The notes under the pieces are model-generated. The model saw only the letters and a program-made list of their open reading frames with translations, ran no database searches and was not told the DNA's origin. Source: Dyella marensis (GTDB lineage Bacteria > Pseudomonadota > Gammaproteobacteria > Xanthomonadales > Rhodanobacteraceae). Taken from it: DNA of 64,000 nucleotides. The stretch is from positions 46,825 through 110,824 of the forward strand of contig NZ_FONH01000014.1 in assembly GCF_900112865.1 (NCBI RefSeq). Direction: 5' to 3'. Position numbers and translations under genes: made by a program. Positions 57,590 to 64,000 of the stretch are shown piece by piece (position 1 is the first letter of the stretch; every line of letters begins with the position of its first letter).

Positions 57590-59686
57590 TCAATCGGACT
57601 TCGACCATTGCGCAGGTATCGGGACGGCGCGTAGCTGTTCCAGGCTGCAGGGGCCGCCTTTGCCGTCGGGGCAGGTGGTGTGGAGGCCGGTGTTTTGGGG
57701 GTCGAGCTTGGTGGCGGTGTAGTCGAACTCCTTGCCCTCGGGGCGCAGGCGGTGCAGGGCGGTGATGGTGCCGCTCCTGGAGGAGATCTGTGCGCGGGTC
57801 AGGACGACGTCCATCAGCGAGGCGCCGACGAAATCGGCGCCGGCCAGGCAGGCCGAGGAGAAGTTCGTCTGCTTGTTGCCGGAGCGCGGTGCCTTGATGT
57901 TGGTGAAGGTCGCCGATACCAGGCAGGCGCCGGAGAAATTCACGTAGCTCAGCCGGTTGTCGCCGATGCTCTTGAAGTCCACCTCGGCAAGCATGGCCGA
58001 AGAGAAATTCGCTTCCGTGAGCACGGCGCCGTTGAACTTCGAACTCCACATCCACGCGCCCGAGAAGTTCGCATTCATCAGCGAGGCATGGCTGAAATCC
58101 GCACCCTCCAGGTTGGCGCCGGTGAAGTCGGCGGCTTCGAGGATTGCCTTGTTGAACCGGGCATCGCGCAGTTCGCAATTGCCGAAGCGCATGTTGCGCA
58201 AGTCCGCGGCTTCGAAATCCGCGTTCGGCAGGCGCAGGCCGGCGAAATCCACCTGGGGCAGGATCGCCTGCCTGGCCTTGAAGTTCTTGATCTCCACGCC
58301 CGCCGGAAGGTCCAGTGCGATCGTCGCGCCGCTGGCATCGACATGGGACCAGTCCAGCCCCAGCAGGCCCGAGCGGAACCTGGCGCCGGCCAGGCACATG
58401 CGCTGGGCTTTGGAGGTGTCGCGGCGCGGCAGGCGTGTGTGCCTCACCTTGCCGGTCAGTATCGCGTCGCGGAAGTTGGTGGCATGCAGGTTGGCATTGT
58501 CGAAATCCACGTCCTCGAAGCTGGCCACCGGCACGGGGTCCCGCATGCGGTGGCCTTGCATGTACTCCGCCTCCCTGGCGCCGAAGTCCGCGCCTTCCAG
58601 CTCGGCGTCCTTGAACGACACCCAGCGCATCCTGGCGCCGCCGAGAATGGCCTTCTGCATTCTGGCGCCGTCGAACTTGCTCTGCGTGATGCCCGCGCCG
58701 TCGAAGCGCGCGCCGGTGAGCGTGGCCCCGCTGAAATCGGCCAGGTGAATCGCGGCCGGGTTATCGATCGGATTGCTGCCCGCACCAGCTTTCAGGACCA
58801 GGCGTTCGGTGAGGTCCTCCAGGGTGACGCGGCCGAACCGCGCATCGGCGAGGCTGGCGTCCGCCGCTTCGATACTCACCAGCTGGGAGCCGCTGAAGAC
58901 CGGCTTGGCGAACTTCACCTGCTTCAGGGATGCGAAGGCGAGATCGCAGTCGCCGAACAGCGGCAGCGTGCCCGTCGCACCGTCGAGCGTGGTGTAGGTC
59001 ATGTTCGAGGACATGAACTGGGTGCGGTTGAGCGAGGCCTTCCTGAGCGAGACGCCCTGCAGCTTGCAGCCCATGACGTAGTTGCCGTCGAGCCTGGCCT
59101 CGTCGAGCTTCGCTCCGCTCAGGTCGAGATTGCGCAAGGGTTGCCTGGTGAGATCGGCTCCGATCAGCCGCAGGAGGGACAGCTGGGTGCGTGCGAACGT
59201 GCAGTTCTCGAAGCTGCACCTGGAGAAATTGACGCCGCTCAGGATCGCCTGCGAGAAGTCGGTGTCGACGAAGCGTACGCCCGAGAAATCGGTGTCGCGC
59301 AGGTCGATCACGGTCTTGCCCTGCGGGGAGAAATCGGCTTTCTCGCAGCTCTTCGATTGCAGGATGCTCGACACGCCCCAGGCGTCGGTGCGCAAGTCGA
59401 GCTTGCCCTGCAGGCCCGACCCGATGCCCGCCAGGTTCGCCAGCAGGGCGATGTTCCCAGGTTCGGGCTCCTGTGGCGCTTCGGCAAGCATCGACAGCAG
59501 TCCGCGCGGCGCCGGAAACGGAAACAGGCCCTTGAACAGCTCGGCCCATGCCGCGAAGGAGTGGGTGTCCGGTTCGCGCTCGTCGATCTGAATCCGCAGC
59601 TGTCCGGCCTTGTGGTCCACATGGAACATGAAGCGCACGGTCTGGCCGGGCGTGATCAGCCTGCACTTGCCTTCGAAGACGAACAT
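57590..59686 (-). CDS. large pentapeptide-repeat protein of unknown function
   Basis: A 698-residue protein. The first 130 residues or so are not recognised (opening MFVFEGKCRLITPGQTVRF, with a hydrophobic segment near residues 75-90). The rest is mainly pentapeptide repeats of the A(D/N)LXX / A(D/N)FXX type, for example ADFTGANLEGADFSHASLMNANFSGA, which fold as a right-handed beta-helix. A non-repeat C-terminus of about 70 residues follows. There is no signal peptide. AGGAGG lies eight bases before the ATG. The start overlaps the stop codon of the larger upstream gene (TAATG), so the two proteins are made together. A repeat protein acting as an immunity, scaffold or effector component is possible; none is shown. 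Confidence 0.85.
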   Translation of the reverse strand: MFVFEGKCRLITPGQTVRFMFHVDHKAGQLRIQIDEREPDTHSFAAWAELFKGLFPFPAPRGLLSMLAEAPQEPEPGNIALLANLAGIGSGLQGKLDLRTDAWGVSSILQSKSCEKADFSPQGKTVIDLRDTDFSGVRFVDTDFSQAILSGVNFSRCSFENCTFARTQLSLLRLIGADLTRQPLRNLDLSGAKLDEARLDGNYVMGCKLQGVSLRKASLNRTQFMSSNMTYTTLDGATGTLPLFGDCDLAFASLKQVKFAKPVFSGSQLVSIEAADASLADARFGRVTLEDLTERLVLKAGAGSNPIDNPAAIHLADFSGATLTGARFDGAGITQSKFDGARMQKAILGGARMRWVSFKDAELEGADFGAREAEYMQGHRMRDPVPVASFEDVDFDNANLHATNFRDAILTGKVRHTRLPRRDTSKAQRMCLAGARFRSGLLGLDWSHVDASGATIALDLPAGVEIKNFKARQAILPQVDFAGLRLPNADFEAADLRNMRFGNCELRDARFNKAILEAADFTGANLEGADFSHASLMNANFSGAWMWSSKFNGAVLTEANFSSAMLAEVDFKSIGDNRLSYVNFSGACLVSATFTNIKAPRSGNKQTNFSSACLAGADFVGASLMDVVLTRAQISSRSGTITALHRLRPEGKEFDYTATKLDPQNTGLHTTCPDGKGGPCSLEQLRAVPIPAQWSKSD

Positions 59687-62600
59687 TATTTTTTCCTCCT
59701 GCCCAGCGCCGGGGGCGGTGGCGGCAGCCACATGCTCAGCGAGGGTTCGGTACGGCATTCGGGGCCGCTCAAGGTTTCCCAGTTGAGCGTGTAGAGGCTG
59801 CGCGCCAGGTCCACCGCGATGCGCGCCGCCGCGACGCGTGGCGTGCTGACCAGGAAGCTGCCGTCCGGCTCGTAGATGTCGATGCGGTAGTGCTCGGGCT
59901 GGCTGCCGTTGTCGTCGTAGGCCAGCACGAACAGATAGCCCTTGGCTTCCACCGACAGGTCCAGATACGTGGTGGCCGCGGCGCCGGTCTGGCGCAGCGG
60001 CAGCACCGCGGACTTCTCCGCCTGGCCGGCCGGCTTGAAGTAGGGCACGGGATTGCCGGAAATGTCGAAGCTCTGGATGCGGCGGTTGCCCTGCTCCAGC
60101 ACCAGCAGGCGCCCGTCCAGCGCGACGGCGATCGCGCAGGGTTGCTGCAGCAGTCCGACGCGATCGCCTTCGCCACAGTAGGGGCTGGCGACGGTGGCTT
60201 CCTCGTTCTTCTTCGGCGCGGTCGGCAGCTTCAGCAGATAGAGCTTGGACGTATCGGCGCTGACACCGGCCACGTAGCCCTGGGGATGCACCACAAAACG
60301 GTCCACCGGCGTGGAGAACCGGCCCCAGCTTTCCCGCGCGCCCGGTTCGAAGCGCGGCTTGCCCTGCAGCGACAGCGCGATACGGCGCAGGTGATAGCCG
60401 CCGGCGGGATTGTTCGTGCCGTCGTAGTCGTCGCCGCTGGGATCGAGGTAGAAGTTCGCGCCGGTGCCGTCCTCGGCGGATCCCAGGTCGTAGGCCACGC
60501 CGCAAGGCATGGAGAAGCCCAGCGGCGAGATGGCATACGAGGCCTCCGGATCTTCCAGCAGCGAGAGGTTCTGCATGGCGTGCATCACGCCGTCGGAGGG
60601 CGGCCCGGGGCGGTCGCGCGGCAGGTTCAGGCCGTTGGCCTGCCAGGAATAGCCAAGCATGGCCGGCCGCTGCGTCACGCTGATGCCACCCATCGACAGC
60701 AGGCGGTGACCGTCGTCCGCCGGCGGCGTGGTGATGGTGGCGGTGGGCGCGGGACGTTGCTTCCAGCGATGGCGCCCGCCTTCGAACACGATCGACTGCC
60801 GGTGCTGGTAGACCGACTGGCGCGACAGCGGGATCAGCGCGTTCTTCACCACCACGTCGATGTTGAGCACCGAACTGCCGTTGGCGCCCTTGGCATCCAC
60901 CCAGCCCGACGCGCCCATGGCCGACTGCCAGCCGTTGGCGGCGTAGAAGAACACCATCACCTTCACCCGGCCGCCGGCGGCGATGTTGTTGAACTCGAAC
61001 GGCAACGGCTCGGACAGGGTCTCGCCGGGCAGGCGGATCTCCTGCACCGGCAAGGTATTGCCGGTGTCGTAGAGGACGCGCACCACCATGCGGTCGTGAT
61101 GATCGGGAAACTTATGGAAGGCCGGGTCCGGCAGTACGCGGCCGCGCAGGTCGAAAGTGCGGGTCAGTTCGGTGGTGTAGCAGAACGGCGATTGCAGGAT
61201 CGCAGCCGTGGTCTGCCCCAGCTGCATCAGCGTGATGGTGGTATCCAGCGCCAGGAAGGCCAGATTGAGCAGCGGCACCGCACGCTTGGCGACGGCTTCG
61301 CCGGCTTTGCGCGCGAGGTAGAGGGAGAACTTCTTCGCCTCCAGCTTCGCCAGCACCGGCAGTACCTTCGCCGAAACCCTGGCGATGGCCTTGCCCGGAT
61401 CCTGCGCGTCCCTGAGCAGATAGCCGGAGAACACGCCGATGCCCAGGGAGTAGATCGCAAAGCGGACCTTGGGATCGTTCATCAGCGAGCTGATGAAACC
61501 GGTGTTCTTCTCCGACGAGCCCTTGATCAGCAGGTAGATGGGCAAGGCCATCTCCAGCACCGCGGTGCTGATGATGCCCAGCGGGCAGGCCGTTGCGTCG
61601 TATTCGCCGGTACCCAGCCCGCCCCAGTACAGCTTGACCGACGAGGCCGATTCCGGAACGTTGATGCTCAGCGTCTGCGTGTCCGCCGGGAGCGGTACGC
61701 CGAAGATCGTGGTGATCGGGCCGATCAGGCCGATGTAGCGCTTGGTGGCGTGGCTGTCGAACTCCGGCGCGAGCACGGACGGCAGTTGTCCGGACCAGCC
61801 CTGCGGCGTGATCACGCGGCCGGCGGTGTCGAAGAACTCGGCATAGGCGACCAGGTGCCGCAGCCATTCGTTCTTCATGTCCACGCGCAGCTGCCCGTAC
61901 TTGCCCTTGGCGGTGACCGCGGCGCTCCATGCGTGCCGCTCCACCCCGCTGGGCTCGCGCACGTACAGGTGGGCGGCCTTGAGCAGCTTCCTGGAGGTGG
62001 AGCGCATCTGCACGTGGAGGTACAGATCCATCAGCAGCTCGTCCAGCCGCACGGTCACCCTGACCAGTTCGCCGCCGCCGCTGCCGCTGGTGTAGGCGGC
62101 TTCGAACACGGTTTCCCGATCCCCCTTGAGCGGCTGCGCGGTGAACGCGCCCTCCCAGGACCTGGCGTCGTCCGCGGTCTCGATGTGCACGAACATGCGG
62201 CCTTGCACCAAGGCATCGATGACGTCCCTGGTCAGCGGCACGGCATCTTCCGTTGACCAGCCCTCCTCGATGCTCCAGCCGCCTTCGCGCGGCGGATCGA
62301 AACTGACCGCGCCGGTACTTACGCCATTCATCGTGCCCAGCGCCTTCAGCGTCCAGCGCGTCTGGTCGGCGCGCAGCAGCGGGCGCTTGCCCAGGTTCGT
62401 GGCCCGCACCGGGCGATGTTCGTCCACGGTCTGGCCGTACTGCATGCGCCAGGTCTGGCCCTGCAGTTCTTCCATCTGCTGCGAATACTTCAGCGCCAGG
62501 CCCATCGGTGCGCTCATCTGGCGGCGCACGTTCTCGTGCACGTCGATGGTGAAGATGATGCCTTCGGCATCGGTGACCACCTTGCCGTTCTCGTCGAGCA

Positions 62601-63270
62601 GCGGCACGCGGCGCGACCATGCCTCGCCGAGGCGGCGGATCTCGTCGACCAGGCGGCTGCGCTTGCGCAGCGCGCGGCCGACGCATTCGCGCAGGATCAG
62701 CGCGGGAATCGCGCCGCCGTGCTCGGTGTTGAGGTTGATCAGCGACGGATGCTGGAACAGCAGGGTGGAGGCGGTCTCGAACGGATCGATCAAGTCGTGC
62801 AGCAGGTCGGTGTCCAGCCGCATGGCGTCACCGCGGAGCAGGCTGTGCAGCCCCTGTCCCAGCTCCTCGTCTTCCAGCAGCCAGGCGAGCTTGGGGTGCA
62901 GCTCGTGCGGAGCGCCGCGCAGCAGACGGTTTTCCCGCAGCTGGCGCCGCCCTTCGCGCGGCACGTGCACGGCCAGCGAGAGGAAATCCTCGGTGGCCGC
63001 GCCGTCGACCTCGGTGGCGCGCGCCAGATAGGTGACCATGACCGCGTCGGATGGCAGGTCCACTTCAAGATAGTGGCTCAGCCGCGCGTCGGGCATCCGC
63101 TGCAGCAGCGGATTGCCGACGCGGGCATCGGCGCGCGTGGCCTTGCTGTGGGCGTGGATGCGGTGCGGCTCCAGGCCGGCATAGTAGGTGAGCGTGCGAT
63201 CGCGCTGAAGCGAAGAGGCGGCATCGAAATGCAGCAGATGGCGTTCGCTCGCCGTGGAAGGCTGGTCCAT
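59686..63270 (-). CDS. very large protein of unknown function with membrane segments and an NHL-like region
   Basis: A 1194-residue protein, not recognised as a whole. The N-terminal 560 residues are soluble and mixed alpha/beta, without a signal peptide. Hydrophobic segments lie at about residues 575-655 and 690-720 (LGIISTAVLEMALPIYLLI, FAIYSLGIGVFSGYLL and AVPLLNLAFLALDTTITLMQL). The C-terminal third has beta-rich segments with an NHL-type repeat (PCAIAVALDGRLLVLEQGNRRIQSFDISGNPV), followed by similar strands such as TYLDLSVEAKGYLFVLAYD. It ends in a Pro-rich, basic tail. It is the first gene of a two-gene unit. No homologous function can be named; the layout suggests a large membrane-associated partner of the pentapeptide-repeat protein. 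Confidence 0.75.
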   Translation of the reverse strand: MDQPSTASERHLLHFDAASSLQRDRTLTYYAGLEPHRIHAHSKATRADARVGNPLLQRMPDARLSHYLEVDLPSDAVMVTYLARATEVDGAATEDFLSLAVHVPREGRRQLRENRLLRGAPHELHPKLAWLLEDEELGQGLHSLLRGDAMRLDTDLLHDLIDPFETASTLLFQHPSLINLNTEHGGAIPALILRECVGRALRKRSRLVDEIRRLGEAWSRRVPLLDENGKVVTDAEGIIFTIDVHENVRRQMSAPMGLALKYSQQMEELQGQTWRMQYGQTVDEHRPVRATNLGKRPLLRADQTRWTLKALGTMNGVSTGAVSFDPPREGGWSIEEGWSTEDAVPLTRDVIDALVQGRMFVHIETADDARSWEGAFTAQPLKGDRETVFEAAYTSGSGGGELVRVTVRLDELLMDLYLHVQMRSTSRKLLKAAHLYVREPSGVERHAWSAAVTAKGKYGQLRVDMKNEWLRHLVAYAEFFDTAGRVITPQGWSGQLPSVLAPEFDSHATKRYIGLIGPITTIFGVPLPADTQTLSINVPESASSVKLYWGGLGTGEYDATACPLGIISTAVLEMALPIYLLIKGSSEKNTGFISSLMNDPKVRFAIYSLGIGVFSGYLLRDAQDPGKAIARVSAKVLPVLAKLEAKKFSLYLARKAGEAVAKRAVPLLNLAFLALDTTITLMQLGQTTAAILQSPFCYTTELTRTFDLRGRVLPDPAFHKFPDHHDRMVVRVLYDTGNTLPVQEIRLPGETLSEPLPFEFNNIAAGGRVKVMVFFYAANGWQSAMGASGWVDAKGANGSSVLNIDVVVKNALIPLSRQSVYQHRQSIVFEGGRHRWKQRPAPTATITTPPADDGHRLLSMGGISVTQRPAMLGYSWQANGLNLPRDRPGPPSDGVMHAMQNLSLLEDPEASYAISPLGFSMPCGVAYDLGSAEDGTGANFYLDPSGDDYDGTNNPAGGYHLRRIALSLQGKPRFEPGARESWGRFSTPVDRFVVHPQGYVAGVSADTSKLYLLKLPTAPKKNEEATVASPYCGEGDRVGLLQQPCAIAVALDGRLLVLEQGNRRIQSFDISGNPVPYFKPAGQAEKSAVLPLRQTGAAATTYLDLSVEAKGYLFVLAYDDNGSQPEHYRIDIYEPDGSFLVSTPRVAAARIAVDLARSLYTLNWETLSGPECRTEPSLSMWLPPPPPALGRRKK

Positions 63271-63730
63271 GTCGGTTCCCGCTGCGCGCGTGAAGATCCG
63301 GCCGCACGAAGGCCTGGCCTGGCGGATGAGCCGGCGGGCGCGGCGGCGCCGTCGACCTGCAGCGACCCGGGATCATCTCGTGCGTGCCCGCGTGGGCAGG
63401 GTGAAGTGACCGTCGCCCCTGTGCGAGCGGCCTTGTGTGCGATGTGTACCGTTGTTGCCGCGGCGGTGTACAGCGCAGGACCGGATTGAGCCGAAAAGCA
63501 ATGACCGGGTGTCTCAATGTGTGCCGGGGCGCGATGTTTCTTCCGCCGCGCGGGTTGGGATCGGAGCCAGCTGGGGCGAAGAAGAGCTTTCGGGTCCGTC
63601 GCGAATTTTCATGTCGCGCTCCGCCCGACCCCTCACCCCGACCCTCTCCCCGGCGGGGAGAGGGGGATGCAGGCACTCGCGAAGATCCAACGAGAGCACG
63701 CGGCGCAGCCCGCGGCGTTCCGCTTGTGCG

Positions 63731-63766
63731 CTTTTGCTCTGGCTTTTGCTCTGGCTTTTGCTCTGG
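63731..63766. repeat. three 12-bp tandem repeats
   Basis: Three exact copies of CTTTTGCTCTGG, followed by a degenerate fourth. A short frame on the other strand would give Lys-Ser-Gln-Ser repeats but shows no sign of being a gene. Confidence 0.9.
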
Positions 63767-63827
63767 CTCTTGATCTTCAACCCCCTTGGCGCGGCGGTGA
63801 GGGCTGGACGATCAGGCCCCGAAGGGG

Positions 63828-63880
63828 GCGAGGACAGGAGTCCTCGCCTTTTTGACGGGACACGGATGTCCCGTCAAAAA
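63828..63880. terminator. pair of adjacent terminator-like hairpins
   Basis: The first hairpin is GCGAGGAC / GTCCTCGC (63828-63847) followed by a T run. The second has a 13-bp stem, TTTTTGACGGGAC with its complement (63849-63880), which carries T and A runs at its outer ends. The pair could stop transcription from both sides. Confidence 0.7.
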
Positions 63881-63951
63881 GCCCGGCCAGCCCTCACGTA
63901 CCCGCAGCAGCGAAGCTGCGGAGGGCGCCGTGCAGGGTGCCCTTCTCTTTG

Positions 63952-63985
63952 GTTACTTTCTCTTGGGCAAGCAAGAGAAAGTAAC
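63952..63985. repeat. dispersed hairpin repeat, inverted relative to 57396-57431
   Basis: Arms GTTACTTTCTCTTG and CAAGAGAAAGTAAC. The outside context (TCGGGC here, GCCCGA at the other copy) is also shared in inverted orientation. The two copies flank the 57590-63270 gene pair. Confidence 0.8.
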
Positions 63986-64000
63986 TCGGGCCGCGGCAGC

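Larger units (their letters stand above)
63271..64000. other. repeat-rich region without recognised genes
   Basis: About 730 bp upstream of the 1194-residue gene. Short open frames exist but have low-complexity or repeat-derived sequences. It contains a partial CCTCTCCCC element (63641-63665), a 12-bp tandem repeat (63731-63766), terminator-like hairpins (63828-63880) and a dispersed hairpin (63952-63985). The promoter of the gene pair should lie in the part nearest 63271, but none was clear. Confidence 0.7.

Noticed and set aside
57680..59794. Long plus-strand open frame opposite the pentapeptide-repeat gene
   Set aside because: It is a shadow of the repeat gene in GC-rich DNA. The product is low-complexity (Gly, Ala, Glu, Arg) with no family features, and the minus strand has pentapeptide repeats and a perfect ribosome binding site.
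59890..62256. 788-codon plus-strand open frame opposite the 1194-residue gene
   Set aside because: Composition is dominated by Arg, His, Gln and Val, typical of antisense frames at this base composition, with no hydrophobic or domain pattern.
63435..63855. Several overlapping short open frames near the end of the window
   Set aside because: They are built from dispersed repeats and the 12-bp tandem repeat, with no ribosome binding site or family pattern.

Overview
The window is a GC-rich stretch (roughly two thirds G+C by eye) from a motile gammaproteobacterium. The gene order of the flagellar region (flgBCDEFGHIJKL, fliCDST, a PilZ protein, a FleQ-type regulator, fliEFGHIJK, fliLMNOPQR, flhBAFG, fliA, cheYZA, motCD, cheW), the FleQ/RpoN/FliA type of regulation and the style of the dispersed repeats suggest the Xanthomonadales, most likely Rhodanobacteraceae (Dyella, Luteibacter, Frateuria or Rhodanobacter). 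That placement is inference; no rRNA gene is present to test it.

Layout. 1-3282: the end of a gamma-glutamyltransferase gene, an MBL-fold hydrolase and a TMEM43-like membrane protein. 3326-7243: glycerol catabolism, glpD-glpF-glpK. 7443-11628 (minus strand): an EAL-like/HDOD signalling protein, then flgN, flgM, flgA and a soluble methyl-accepting protein. 11833-15261 (minus strand): a two-partner secretion pair, an unusually short TpsA and its TpsB transporter, lying between the flgA group and flgB. 15569-26008: the rod, hook and junction genes flgB to flgL. 26254-30262: flagellin, cap, chaperones and a PilZ-like protein. 30630-32096: the fleQ-like master regulator. 32252-33325 (minus strand): an orphan fimbrial-type protein. 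33596-40163: fliE to fliK. 40173-40766 (minus strand): a hicAB toxin-antitoxin module whose hicA looks frameshifted at its 5' end. 40999-57145: fliL to cheW with many ATGA-type overlaps. 57590-63270 (minus strand): a translationally coupled pair of large, unrecognised genes, one a pentapeptide-repeat protein and one a membrane plus NHL-like-repeat protein, flanked by inverted copies of a dispersed hairpin.

How it works together. Promoter-like sequences fit the FleQ/RpoN to FliA hierarchy. Sigma-54 sites (GG-N10-GC) lie upstream of flgB, the MCP-flgA operon, fliE and fliL, and a weaker one lies upstream of fleQ. Close sigma-28 sites lie upstream of flgM (flgMN) and fliC. A perfect TGTGA-N6-TCACA site upstream of fleQ suggests control by a CRP-family protein (Clp/Vfr type). 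Three long inverted repeats sit at junctions inside the cluster, and one appears to supply the ribosome binding site of fliQ.

The best candidates for something undescribed are the 57590-63270 gene pair, the short TpsA with 12-residue repeats and a Tyr-rich tail, and the motif shared just downstream of the sigma-54 promoters. No tRNA, rRNA, CRISPR array, transposase or integrase was seen.
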